This document shows positions 11,978 through 23,452 of a stretch of DNA of 64,000 bases, one piece after another. The translations under genes were made by a program, and so were the position numbers. The notes below the pieces were generated by a model. It searched no databases, had not been told where the DNA came from, and worked only from the letters and a program-made list of their open reading frames with translations. This DNA is from Corydoras sp. C115 (taxonomy: Eukaryota; Chordata; Actinopteri; Siluriformes; Callichthyidae), in the NCBI GenBank assembly GCA_019802505.1, contig JAFMOC010000021.1, forward strand, positions 6,370,501-6,434,500, in the 5' to 3' direction. Numbering within the stretch: position 1 is the first letter of the stretch; every line of letters starts with the position of its first letter.

Positions 11978-12660
11978 TAAAGTAATTGTGGCGCAAGGGT
12001 GGATTTTGTGGACGGGAGGCAGACCCAGGGATGCAGATCAGGTAAATGGTAGTACTTGACTGGGATTGAGTTGGCTAAATATCTCTACTGCTGTTTGACA
12101 GTGAAAAGAGGATGGAAGCAGGGAGATGGCAAGGGAGACTGCGGCAGACGCAACCCTGCCATCCATGTCTTGGGACTGTCGAATGCTGTTAAAGTCCAGT
12201 AATTCGTGTTTCATTTGTATTATTCTCTGGCGAAATAAAGCCTTTCAGTTTCATAACCCGGCTGTTCGTTGAGCCACAAGCTTGAACATATTACAGAAGT
12301 ATAGTATAACAACATGAAAAAGTATTCCAAGACTAAACTGCAGTTAGTTGTATATTGTCTGTGACTGAATGATATTTTATTACCAATAATTGCTGTTGTC
12401 TATTGATATGTTGCCAAACATAATACAAAAAGGCATTAAATCTCTTGCATGAAATCCTGGATGATGAAATCATTAGCATTTTCTATTTCGATTTCATTTC
12501 ACAGAACATTGGCATCGATATTTATACAATGAGGTACTAAGATGATCTAATGATACAGAGAGCATAATAATCTGATCCAATTGTTCAAATTCAGAGGACT
12601 AATAAGTGTTTAAAGATGGAAAATGACATCGAATGAGTATGGACGCCTATCTTTCTAGTC
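11978..12660. other. unassigned sequence
   Basis: Bases about 11988-12297 look repeat-derived (purine-rich start, an AATAAA at about 12234 and a tattaca end) but I could not find matching flanks. The remainder is AT-rich. Confidence 0.35.
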
Positions 12661-12971
12661 ACCCATCCATTATCTCCACGCTTTATCCTCTATTATGGTC
12701 GTGGTGAGGTTCCCCATGCCCATCCAGGGGAGAACGTTTCGGGCGCTGGGCAGATACACCCAGGACAGGGCGGCAATCTATCGCTGGGCACACACTCACT
12801 CACACAGACACACTCTATATGGGGCAATTTGAAGAATCCAAATGACTTGATCCATGTTTTTGGACTGTGGGAGGAAACCGGAGAACCCAGAGGAAACGCA
12901 CGCGGACACGGGGAGAACATGGAAACTCCACCCAGATTGGGATTCGAACCGGGAATCCCTAATGCTGAGAG
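12661..12971 (-). repeat. SINE-A, lacking extreme head
   Basis: Reverse copy with tail, core and B box; it ends at atgctgagag, just before the A box region. Confidence 0.88.
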
Positions 12972-13062
12972 ATTTCATGATGGGGTAGTTCAAATCTGTC
13001 AAATCTGTCTTTTTAATGTAATGTCCACAAAGCTCATACACATGTGATGGTCCAGTCTTTCC

Positions 13063-13293
13063 ATTATTCATTATCTTCCACTTAATCTTTTTTCAGGGTC
13101 ACGTGGGGGTGGGGGGGTTCCCCATGCCCATCCAGGGGAGAACGTTTCGGGTTTCGGGTAGATACACCCAGGACAGGGCACCAATCTATCACTGGGCACA
13201 CGCTCACACAGACACACACTATATGAAGCAATTTAGAGCATTAAATTGACCTTGAATCCATGTTGTTGGACTGTGGGCGGAAACTGGAGAACT
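13063..13293 (-). repeat. SINE-A, head-truncated and diverged
   Basis: Reverse copy ending at ggaaactggagaactcc; contains a G-rich run near 13108. Confidence 0.8.
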
Positions 13294-13717
13294 CCTCTGC
13301 CTTGATAGCATGTGTGAAACACTTTGCATTGAGAGCACGTGTGTTTCTGTTGACACTGAAAGCACATTTAATTACTTTGGAGTAAATTTGAGGTAAAAAG
13401 CATTTGTGAAATAGTCTGTATAAGCCTGAAGCTGAACAGATGGCGTTCCTGGAGGTACACCTGAAAGCATTCCTGCTGGCACACCTGAAGGCACTACTGC
13501 CAAAAAGTGCACTTCGCTTCACTCCCTGTTGATGTCCCCAACAATGCACCTTCTTGGTGTATTGGCTTTCAGATGAGGGTTTATAGACTGGTCTGTGGCC
13601 TAATCTCCTAATCCATGTTTAGGACCTCACTCGTCACAGAGCTTCCTCATTTAGGCCATTCTGCCTCGGAGCCCTGGACCAGATCTGCATTTATCACTCT
13701 CTTGTTTTTAGCTCATT
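13294..13717. other. unassigned sequence
   Basis: Contains short internal similarities around 13450-13500 (repeated acacctgaa). No known family seen; the overlapping open frame is not supported as a gene. Confidence 0.4.
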
Positions 13718-13830
13718 ATCTATTTTATTTATATAGCGCTATTCTGGGACCTCAAAGATTCTTTACAACAAATACGACAGTATAAGTAATAAAATAGTAG
13801 AAAACACGTAAAACCTAGATAATAACATTA
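13718..13830 (-). repeat. probable non-LTR 3' end
   Basis: Contains atttatatagcgctattct and ctttacaacaaata, the reversed 3' region typical of fish LINE fragments. Confidence 0.5.
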
Positions 13831-13845
13831 ATGCAGTGACTATGC

Positions 13846-14604
13846 ATTAATGTCCGAGTGGGTTTCCTCCAAGTTCTTCGGGTTCCTCCCACAGTTCCAC
13901 AGCAATATACTGCCCAGCACCCAAAACGTACTCCTCTGGATGGGCATAGGGAACCACCTAGTAGATGATTAAGTGGAAGATAATGAGATAAGATGAGGCA
14001 GGTTTGGTGGCTTAGTGGTTAGAAAGTTTGCTTCTCAGCGCTGGGGATCCAGGTTCGAATCTCAATTTTGGTGAGGTTTCTGTGTTCTCTCATGTCCGAG
14101 TGGGTTTTCTCCAAGTTCTTCGGGTTCCTCCCACAGTTCCACAGCAATATACTGGCACCCTGTACTGGGTGTATCTGCCCAGCACCCAAAACGTACTCCC
14201 CTGGATGGGCATAGGGAACCACCTAGTAGATGATTAAGTGGAAGATAATGAGATAAGATGAGATGTTCTAATTGAGGCAGGTTTGGTGGCTTAGTGGTTA
14301 GCAAATTTGCCTCTCAGTGCTGGGGATTAGAACATCTCATTTAGACATGAGATGGTTCGAATCTCAATTTTGGTGAAGTTTCTATGTTCTTCGGGTTCCT
14401 CCTACAGTTCCACAGCAATATACTGGCACCCTGTACTGGGTGTATCTGCCCTGTGCCCCAAAACGTACTCCCCTGGATGGGCATAGGGAACCACCTAGTA
14501 GATGATTAAGTGGAAGATAATGAGATAAGATGAGGCAGGTTTGGTGGCTTAGTGGTTAGCAAATTTGCCTCTCAGTGCTGGGGATCCAGGTTCAAATCTC
14601 CAGG
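13846..14604 (+). repeat. tandem array of a diverged SINE-A subfamily, about 3.5 units
   Basis: Units start with caggtttggtggcttagtgg at about 14001, 14279 and 14536; a 5'-truncated unit lies at 13846-13999. Units share unusual variants (cagttccacagcaatatac, aacgtactcc, a GATAAGAT tail), so they arose by local duplication and not by independent insertion. The unit starting near 14279 has about 30 extra bases before its B box. Confidence 0.85.
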
Positions 14605-15091
14605 TTACTCCTATGAGATTCAAGGTGAATTGGCTGCTCTAAGAGTGTATCTGAGGGGGTCTGACAGTGTGTCTCCACCCAGCATACCAGCCAGTGTAAA
14701 TGCCCACACTCCAAATTTGTTTCCATTAAAGATAATAACATGTAGTTTTGTCTAAATCAAACGGTGCACATGCTCCCAAAAAGGGTAAGTGGCTTAATAA
14801 GTCAAAACAGTTTTAAATGTCACATCTTTTAAAGAGAATTTGCCAATTATTAAGGACTGGATTATTAAAAGTAAGGTTATTTGAATAGTAGCTGTCAGTT
14901 AGGCTGAGGCTGTATATTCATAAACATGCTAGAGTAATGGATTTTGTATAATGTGTTAATGCAGTTACATGCAGGATATAGTTGCTTTTGGGGACCTACT
15001 GAAATCTAAGCTTTTGGCAGGGTGTGTAATAGAAAAGCACAGCTTGAAACATAAAGACAGATTTTATAACATGGGACTATTTGTTACTAGT
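14605..15091. other. unassigned sequence
   Basis: Begins with remnants resembling a SINE core (tcaaggtgaattggctgctct); the rest is AT-rich. Confidence 0.4.
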
Positions 15092-15183
15092 AAGTGAGTA
15101 TGTAACTTTTATTTATAGAGCACTATAAACACAACTTGTGTTGACCAAAGTGCTCTACATTTTTAAACAACTAATAATCCACC

Positions 15184-15528
15184 CGGCGGCACGGTGGTTT
15201 AGTGGTTAGCATGTTCGCCTCTCAGCTCTAGGGATTCCCGGTTCGAATCCCCATCTGGGTGGAGTTTCCATGTTCTCCCCGTGTCTGCGTGGGTTTCCTC
15301 CGGGTTCTCCGGTTTCCTCCCACAGTCCAAAAACATGGATCAAGTTAATTGAATTCTCAAAAATTGCCCCATATAGAGTGTGTGTGTGAGTGAGTGTGTG
15401 CCCAGCGATGGATTGGCGCCCTGTCCTGGGTCTATCTGCCCAGCGCCCGAGACGTTCTCCCTTGGATGGGCATGGGGAACCCCACCGCGACCCTAATAGA
15501 GGACAAAGCGGGAGATAATGAATGAAAG
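15184..15528 (+). repeat. SINE-A, full length, nested
   Basis: Complete plus copy with target duplication taataatccaccc on both sides. That duplication is the tail region of the next, reversed SINE-A, so this copy inserted into it and is the younger of the two. Confidence 0.9.
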
Positions 15529-15535
15529 AATAATA

Positions 15536-15894
15536 ATCCACCCATTATCTGCCGCTTTATCCTCTATTAGGGTCGCGGGAAGGTTCCCCATGCCCATCCA
15601 GGGAAGAACGTTTTGGGCACAGGGCAGATAGACCCAGGACAGTGTGCCAATCTATCGCTGGGCACACACTCACTCACACAGACACGCACACATACACACT
15701 CTACTATATGGGGCAATTTGGAGAGCTCAATTGACTTGATCCATGTTTTTGGACTGTGGGAGGAAACCAGAGAACCCGGAGGAAACCCACGCGGACACGG
15801 GGAGAACATAGAAACTCCACCCAGATGGGGATTCGAACCGGGAATCCCTAGCGCTAAGAGGCGAACGTGCTAACCACTAAGCCACCGTGCCGCC
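15536..15894 (-). repeat. SINE-A, full length
   Basis: Reverse copy; target duplication aacaactaata is found at about 15168 and again at 15895, on the far sides of this copy and the nested plus copy. Confidence 0.9.
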
Positions 15895-15956
15895 CAACAA
15901 CTAATAAGAAACTTAAAAAGAACATAAAAACATAAAAAAGAACATAAAAGCAAACA

Positions 15957-16300
15957 TTCATTCATTATCTTCCGCTTTATGCTCTATTAGGGTCACGGTG
16001 GGGTTCCCCATGCCCATCCAGGGGAGAACGTCTCGGGGGCTGGGCAGATACACCCAGGACAGGGCGCCAATCCATCGCTGGGCACACACTCACACACACA
16101 GACACACTCTATATGGGGCAATTTGGACAACTCAATTGACTTGATCCATGTTCTTGGACTGTGGGAGGAAACCAGAGAACCCGGAGGAAACCCACGTGGA
16201 CACGGGGAGAACATGGAATCTCCACCCAGATGGGGATTCGAACCGGGAATCCCTAGCGCTGAGAGGTGAACGTGCTAACCACCAAGCCACCGTGCCGCCC
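15957..16300 (-). repeat. SINE-A, full length, in a duplicated unit
   Basis: Reverse copy preceded by a 60-base A-rich spacer (15895-15956) that recurs right after it (16301-16361) with about one mismatch (acataaaa versus acttaaaa). Confidence 0.9.
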
Positions 16301-16424
16301 AACAACTAATAAGAAACTTAAAAAGAACATAAAAACTTAAAAAAGAACATAAAAGCAAACAGATTTACCAAACCATGACATTAAATACATAAACATATGC
16401 ATATCTATAAAACAAAAAATAGGC

Positions 16425-16778
16425 TGGGCACGGTGGCTTAGTGGTTAGCACATTCGCTTCTCAGCGCTAGGGATTCCAGGTTCGAATCCCCATCTGGATG
16501 GAGTTTCCATGTTCTCCCCGTGTCTGCGTGGGTTTCCTCCGGGTTCTCCGGTTTCCTCCCACAGTCCAAAAACATGGATCAAGTCAATTGAATTCTCAAA
16601 ATTGCCCCATATAGAGTGTGTCTGTGCGAGTGAGTGTGTGCCCAGCGATGGATTGACGCCCTGTCCTGGGTGTATCTGCCCAGCGCCCGAGACGTTCTCC
16701 CCGGATGGGCATGGGGAACCCCACCGCGACCCTAATAGAGGATAAAGCGGGAGATAATGAATGAATGAATGAATGAAT
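16425..16778 (+). repeat. SINE-A, full length
   Basis: Plus copy with (ATGA)n tail; flanking ataggct on both sides is a possible short target duplication. Confidence 0.88.
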
Positions 16779-17040
16779 AGGCTAAAAACAGCAGCTCAAT
16801 TATTCAAATTCCTGCCTATAAAGGTATGTTTTCAGGTGAGCTTTAAAGAGAGAAACTGAAGATGCCTGACGAATAGCGAGAGGTAACGTGTTCCATAACC
16901 TTGGAGAATAAACAGAGAACGCACAGTCACCTTTCTGTTTAAGTCGAGTCCTAGGAACAGCCAGCAGGTTCTGTGTGGCTGATCGCAAGGAGCGCTGTGA
17001 GGTTACAGGCATAAGCATATCCCTCATACAAGCAGGTGAT

Positions 17041-18804
17041 CTACTGATTTACTGATCTAAAAAAGCCCAAAAACGTTTTGACCAATCCTGATCGGAAAAA
17101 CTGAAGTCCCTAAGATGAGAATCTCTCCTGTCCCGGCAGTTCTGGAAATGATTTGAGCTTTTAAATAGTGCAGCTGACATGTGCTTGCCCAATGCAGCCA
17201 CCGCAGACTGTTGTGACACTGAGATGATTTAATGTGTGCCACATCACCCGAGAAACTGTGTAAAGGCACAGAACAAAAAAGAGGCAGATTATTGATGTTC
17301 ACAGATTCGTTCGAGTGATAGGCATAATGCCAGCTTGTTTTCTACAAATCCAACTCCAACCTTGAAACTCAAGGCTGGGGACACAGTATTTATCTCCAGT
17401 GTTCTCTGCTGCAGCATTATTTGCAGTCATACAGCATTCTAAACTAGTGTGCTAGCAAAGCTTTTAAATGCTGCCAAAAACAAAGACTGGCTTCCAACAC
17501 TGCAGCAAATGTACTAAATCACAATGACTGCTTTAAAACGGTGGATTCATAAACAGTGTGTTATGTTCCCAAGTTTCCGTCCTCACAGTAGACAGAACGC
17601 ATGATAAATAAGATATGAAATATGAAATAGGTGATAAAGGTGTGCTGGGCTTGTTATTGCTGACCGTGGTGTATGCTCAGGCTTAATCGTGGCACCCAGA
17701 TGGTCTGAAGAAATAAATAAAACATACGTTCTGGTCGAACTTGCATTCTAAGCTCCAGAACTCTAACTAAAGCGTGGAGGGAAAACCAAAAACGAGAGTA
17801 GTTATTGTATTGTACTGAGCACTCAAACACATGCACTTAGTATGCAATCCATTTTTTAATCTCACCTTGAAGCAGAACTGAAATGGGAGTCTGAACAAAA
17901 CTGAAAAAGCAGCATACTGCTGGGAAAATCAATTTTGTTTACTGATATTACTGTCAGATCCCAACTGGTGTCTACATTTCAGTCTGTAAAATATATTTCG
18001 AATTTTGCTCCCAGCGTTTTCTGTCGATCAAATGGTTTTATGTGGTATGAAAGTGCTTTCGATGCAGACACTGCGCACGCTGTGCCGTACATTGGAAATG
18101 TTTTGTCTTTTTCGCCTAGCTTACCTTTTCTGTAGCTTACAGACATAATAAAACCAGCCGGGTGTAGTACAACAGACAGATGTTCACTTTTAAACACGAT
18201 TAGGCTCACTAGAACAATAAAATCTGAGAAGGACACAAACAGAGCAACCGATCACATCCACGCCATGAAAAATTCGAAGACTTTGGGAACTTTAGCCAGC
18301 TGTCAATCACGCACCGTGCAGCTTGATTTAGGGCAGTTTTAGGTTTAAGGCAATTTTAGATTTAGGTCAGTATCACAATTGTGAACAGTAAAAGTGTCCT
18401 AAGGGAACAGTTCTCTTCATTATTCGTGGGTGTTTTTTGGGTACAGGCAATAAACCATTCACTGTGTCACCTGCTGTTCCCTTTAAGAGCCAGGTGCACG
18501 CCGACTTTGGCAAATTGCTGTTTCACTGGCACAGCTACCTGGACTCAATGCGCTGAGGTATTTATTTTCCTTCAGAACAGCAACAAGAATACACAGTATA
18601 GTGTAGACTGCATAAATGCATTCTCTGTACAAATGCAGTGCTATTTAATAGCGTTCTGTGGCTATTTGGCATTTAGTGGCATTGGGCAGGCACCTATGTT
18701 GGCAAGTCACTGCCAAGATAGTATTGAACATCTGACTGTGACGTCTGTCCAGGTTTTTTTCAGTCAGAGATGCACCTGTGTTTCCTGTCACTGAAAACTC
18801 AATG
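17041..18804. other. unassigned intronic sequence
   Basis: About 1.76 kb without a recognised repeat. A 137-codon open frame at 18381-18794 has no family I recognise and no supporting splice context. Confidence 0.45.
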
Positions 18805-18981
18805 TGGTAGCTTAGTGGTTAGGGTGTTGGACTGACAATCTGAAGGTTGTGGGTTCAAATCCCACCACCAGTGAAGTTACCAATGTGGGTCCTTGAGCAA
18901 GAGCCTTAATACTTATTGCTCAATGGGTGCTGTATCATGGCCAACCATGTACTCTGACCCCAACAATTAAGATGGGATACT

Positions 18982-19324
18982 TTCATTCATTCATTATCTC
19001 CCACTTTATCCTCTATTAGGGTCGCGGTGGGGTTCCACCTGCCCATGGAAGAATGTCTCTGGCGCTGGGCAGATAGACCCAGGACAGGGCGCCAATCCAT
19101 CGCTGGGCACACACTCACTCACACAGACACACTCGATATGGATCAATTTTGAGAATTCAATTGACTTGATCCATGTTTTTGGACTGTGGGAGGAAACCGG
19201 AGAACCCGGAGGAAACCCACGCAGACACGGGGAGAACATGGAAACTCCACCCAGATGGGGATTCGAACCGGGAATCCCTAGCGCTGAGAGGCGAACGTAC
19301 TAACCACTAAGCCACCGTGCCGCC
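18982..19324 (-). repeat. SINE-A, full length
   Basis: Reverse complete copy with a short deletion near tgcccatggaagaatg; nested in SINE-B. Confidence 0.92.
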
Positions 19325-19454
19325 TTCATTCATTATCTTCCGCTTTATCCTCTATTAGGGTCGCGAGGGGGTTCCCCATGCCTATCCAGGGGAGAACGTT
19401 TCGGGCGCTGGACAGATACACAGAGGACAGGGCGCCAATCCATCGCTGGGCACA
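19325..19454 (-). repeat. SINE-A 3' fragment
   Basis: Reversed tail and 3' third, directly abutting the head of the preceding copy and ending at ctgggcaca. Confidence 0.88.
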
Positions 19455-19505
19455 GCTTTAAATAAAAGTGTCTGCTAAAAGACCAAATGGAAATGGAAAT
19501 GTAAA

Positions 19506-20479
19506 ATGCAAAATGCTAGAAATTTATATGAACTTACCTCATTTGGATATCACCACACCAATCTGCATAGATATATTTCAAAGCATTTAAACCAAACCAC
19601 GTAGGCGCTAGGCGTGAAAAGAGACTGTTGGCGTGGTGTAAGTTACCAATGTGCATCCTGACGTGCCTTGCACGCGGTGTAATATAGGGCTCTTTTAAAA
19701 CAAAAACTGGTCACACTTGATCACTGCTGCTGTTGTTGAGGGAGCAACATTAGCAAACAGAATGTGAATCAATACACGTCCGTCAGGTCTATGAATGGAA
19801 TCAGCGAACGCAGACATCTCAAGTCCACTGCAGGAAACTAAGAAAAACACCCAAGAATGACAAATGGTTCATTGGTAACCAAGGTGCCATAGTAGGGGGG
19901 AATCATGTCAGGAATACATTTGTTTGTTGCCTTTGTTTGTGACAGAGAGCAAAATAAAGTGAGCATCTCCACCTCCTCTGTCTCACTGATCTCTTTTGCA
20001 CACCATTCTGCTCTTTAACACAGAAATGGTTTTGTTCGGCCTCTAACAAAGACACATTGGAATTGAGACAAGCTCACATTGCATATGACTCTTCACTGTG
20101 TCTGAGTGTAAATATATGTGGGTGTGATTTTTTTGTGCTGACTAAGCGCAAACACATAGTGTGAAGTTTGTGTTGGTGGCTTTCTGTAGTAGATTCTGTC
20201 AGACATTATGATCTTAAACAATCTGAGAATGGCATCAGTTTCAGCTAATGTCCATTTTTGCAGTAATTTATTATAATCTGGAAAATTGTATTTAGCAGGA
20301 GGCTTTCAGAAGCTCTGTGCACGGAAACTGAATAAGAATAAGAATAGTTATGATTAAACCCATAAATGAGGAGTAGACTATTATTTTATATAGTGTCATT
20401 CTTATGATTGTACTACAAAATACACACATACACACCTACAAGCACATGCACACACAAATATTATATATATATATGTATA
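19506..20479. other. unassigned intronic sequence
   Basis: No recognised repeat or exon. Confidence 0.45.
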
Positions 20480-20769
20480 TATGCCCATCCCATCCAGAGG
20501 AAAGTGTTTCGGGCGCTGGGCAGATACACCCAGGACAGAGCGCCAATGTATTGCTGGGCACACACTCACTCACCCAAACACACTCTATATGGGGCAATTT
20601 GAAGAACTCACTTGACCTTGAGCCATGTTTTTGGACTGTGGGAGGAAACCGGAGAACCCGGAGGAAACCCACGCAGACACTTGGAGAAAATGGAAACTCC
20701 ACCCAGATTGGGATTCGAACTGGGACTCCCTAGCGCTGAGAGGTGAACGTGCTAACCACTAAACCACCG
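20480..20769 (-). repeat. SINE-A, tail-truncated, in a TA microsatellite
   Basis: Reverse copy starting at gcccatcccatccag, so the tail and extreme 3' end are missing, and ending at ccaccgtata. TA-rich sequence flanks both sides. Confidence 0.85.
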
Positions 20770-21384
20770 TATATATATTTATTTATTATCAGTATAATAA
20801 GTACTTATTAAAAAGGTCCATCTAGATTTTAAGAGTGTGTGTGGCTAAATGAACCAAAATCATGACCGCAACTAGTTTCTCAATACAGAATGTGCCTTGA
20901 AGCTATTATTACTAACAAATGCATACTGTAGGTGTTTCTACTAAATAATTAATACATTTTAGCAAGCATGTTCAAAAACTTTTTCTCCTGTGTCATTCCA
21001 CTTTATTATACAAAATTAATTCATGGACTTATTTGTATTGATTTGTTTGTATTTGTGGATTAGCCAGATTGGTACTGACATTTGGTAAATATTTAATGTC
21101 TGTGGCGCTATCAGAAATATGTTCACCTAGAAATATGCATGCATTCAATATTTGTTTTTCCTACTGTTTATATTAGGCGATGAAAAAACAAACTTTTTTT
21201 TTCACGAAGACCAAAAATAAGTGAAAATAAAGTACAGCCTTGCTGTAGTTGCTGTAGCAATTAAGAGGATAAGTAGTAGTCATGCAATGCTAATCATCAT
21301 GATCAGAAAACGTGAAAACTTTAGAAAACCTGAAGTTCAACTTTCATGCTATGTGTTGTCACAATGCAACGGGGGAAATATATA
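20770..21384. other. unassigned intronic sequence
   Basis: AT-rich, nothing recognised. Confidence 0.45.
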
Positions 21385-21690
21385 TATCCGCATCGAAAGG
21401 AGCCAGTTGAGGTGGTTCGGGCATCTGATAAGGATGCCTCCTGGGTGCCTTCCTAGGGAGGTGTTCCAGGCAAGTCCGGCTGCCGGCTGGAAGGAGACCC
21501 CCGGGAAGACCCAGGACACGCTGGAGGGATTATATATCTCAGCTGGTCTGGGAACGCCTCGGGGTGCCCCCAGTCGAGCTGGTGGAGGTGGCTGGGGCGA
21601 GGGAGGTCTGGGTCACCCTACTTCGGTTGCTGCCCCCGCGACCCGAAACCCGGACAAGTGGAAGATAATGGATGGATGGATGAGTGGATA
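21385..21690 (+). mobile_element. 3' end of a non-LTR retrotransposon
   Basis: Translation includes RWFGHLIRMP, TPGKTQDTLEG and a tail resembling the end of fish reverse-transcriptase ORFs (GRPKTRW, YISRLAWERLG and LLPPRDP-like motifs, here frame-damaged). It ends with gaagataatggatggatgga, the usual 3' simple repeat. It is only a 5'-truncated fragment; the clade is not resolved. Confidence 0.75.
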
Positions 21691-21740
21691 TATATATATA
21701 TATATATATATAATTATATATACAGTATATTGTTGCTGCT

Positions 21741-22080
21741 GACGGCACGGTGGCTTAGTGGTTAGCACGTTCGCCTCTCAGCGCTAGGGATTCCCGGTTC
21801 AAATCCCCATCTGGGTGGAGTTTCCATGTTCTCCCCGTGTCTGCGTGGGTTTCCTCCGGGTTCTCCGGTTTCCTCCCACAGTCCAAAAACATGCATCAAG
21901 TCAATTGAATTCTCAAAATTGCCCCATATAGAGTGTGTCTGTGTGAGTGAGTGTGTGCCCAGCGATGGATTGGCGCCCTGTCCTGGGTCTATCTGCCCAG
22001 CGCCAGAAACGTTCTCCCCTGGATGGGCATGGGGAACCCCACCGCGACCCTAATAGAGGATAAAGCAGGAGATAATGAAT
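21741..22080 (+). repeat. SINE-A, full length
   Basis: Complete copy with perfect target duplication ttgttgctgct before the head and after the short tail. Confidence 0.93.
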
Positions 22081-22094
22081 TAATTGTTGCTGCT

Positions 22095-22701
22095 CATAAA
22101 TTGAAAAAGACCATTTCCAAACATTTCTACTTTAATTCTACAAAGAGATTGATTAATTTAAAAGCGGAAAACATAAAAAAAAATAAACAAATTTTCCAGA
22201 ATGCAAGTCCCAACATTTTATGTAAAGGGCTTTATTTCACTGGTAAGTAAGTATAAAATGTCAGGCTATATATCTAAGAGTTTGGATGAAACTGGCTTCA
22301 GCAAAAGGCAATAATCCCAAACACACAAGCAAAATATACAAACAGATGGCTGAGAATTAAGAATTAAGGTGCTGCAATGCGGTTAATTTCAGTTTAACTT
22401 CGTTCTTGATGATACATAGATTTGCTTGAGTGATGGGTAGGTCTTTCAACAGGAATTTTCGATGTGTATCCAAACACAGAATTATCTTTAGACAAAAGAT
22501 TATGCATGAGACTGCACTGCATGCTCGTTCTGCGACAGGAAGAGGGGAAGGGAGACACAGCTGACGTCAATAAACGAGACACAGACAATGAAGAACACAA
22601 TGGACAGAACTAATTCCCTCACACAGAACAGACCAAACACAAACACACACACTTCCTCCTCCCCAAACATACCGCAAAGTGCAAGCATTTCAGTAGTCAT
22701 T
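22095..22701. other. unassigned intronic sequence
   Basis: No repeat or exon recognised. Confidence 0.45.
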
Positions 22702-23053
22702 ATTCATTCATTCATTATCTATTGTTTAATCCTCTACTAGGTTTGCGGGGGGGGGGGTTCCCATGCCCATCCAGGGGAGAACATTTTGAACGCTGGGCAG
22801 ATACACCCAGGACAGGGCGCCAATCTATCACTGGGCATGTTCACTCACACAGACACACACACACTATATTGGGCAATTTATAGCATTAAATTCACCTTGA
22901 ATCCATGTTTTTGGACTGTGGGAGGAAACTGGAGAACCCAAAGGGAACCCACGTGGACACGAAGAGAATATTAATACTCAGATTGGGATTCAAAAACTGG
23001 ATCGCCAGCACTGAGAGGCGAACGTGCTGACCACTAAGCCAACTGTGCCGTCC
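22702..23053 (-). repeat. SINE-A, diverged full length
   Basis: Reverse copy with many substitutions but a still readable target duplication cagtagtcatt on both sides. Confidence 0.88.
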
Positions 23054-23085
23054 AGTAGTCATTTGTCATTTATATAATAATTTGA

Positions 23086-23437
23086 GGCGGCACGGTGGCT
23101 TAGTGTTTAGCACGTTCGCCTCTCAGCGCTAGAGATTCCCGGTTCGAATCCCCACCTGGGTGGAGTTTCCATGTTCTCCCCGTGTCTGCGTGGGTTTCCT
23201 CCGGGTTCTGCGGTTTCCTCCCACAGTCCAAAAACATGGATCAAGTCAATTGAGTTCTCAAAATTGCCCCATATAGAGTGTGTCTGTGTGAGTGAGTGTG
23301 TGCCCAGCGATGGATTGGCACCCTGTCCTGGGTGTATCTGCCCAGCGCCCAAGATGTTCTCCCCTGGATGGGCATGGGGAACCCCACCGCGACCCTAATA
23401 GAGGATAAAGCGGGAGATAATGAATGAATGAATGAAT
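23086..23437 (+). repeat. SINE-A, full length (possible source locus of the 25 kb dimer)
   Basis: Complete copy with target duplication ataataatttga before the head and after the (ATGA)n tail. The same 12 bases are the internal spacer of the dimer at 25095-25568. Confidence 0.93.
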
Positions 23438-23452
23438 AATAATTTGAATACA

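Larger units (their letters stand above)
15092..17040 (-). mobile_element. 3' end of a non-LTR retrotransposon, split by four SINE-A copies
   Basis: Reversed LINE 3' region: tttatttatagagcactata near 15110, short A-rich pieces between SINEs, and the end of an ORF at 16800-17027 (minus). That 75-residue frame contains LLAVPRTRLKQKGDCAFSV and PRLWNTLPLAIRQA, a C-terminal signature of fish L2-like retrotransposon proteins (clade by recollection). SINE-A copies inserted at 15184-15528, 15536-15894, 15957-16300 and 16425-16778. It is a dead fragment. Confidence 0.75.
18805..19505 (+). repeat. SINE-B split by two reversed SINE-A pieces
   Basis: SINE-B head and body at 18805-18981 (gtagcttagtggttagggtg, then ggttcaaatcccacc, accaatgtgggtccttgag) resume at 19455-19505 with taaaagtgtctgctaaaaga. 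Between them lie a full reversed SINE-A (18982-19324) and a reversed 3' fragment (19325-19454). SINE-B is therefore the older insertion. Confidence 0.88.

Noticed and set aside
13241..13549. 102-codon minus-strand frame
   Set aside because: Partly SINE-A and partly a locally repetitive stretch; no known domain.
18381..18794. 137-codon open frame
   Set aside because: No recognisable family, no splice context and no similarity that I can name; most likely chance in unique intronic DNA.
21221..21742. 173-codon open frame as a host gene
   Set aside because: Its recognisable part is the 3' end of a non-LTR retrotransposon, followed by a simple repeat and TA microsatellite.
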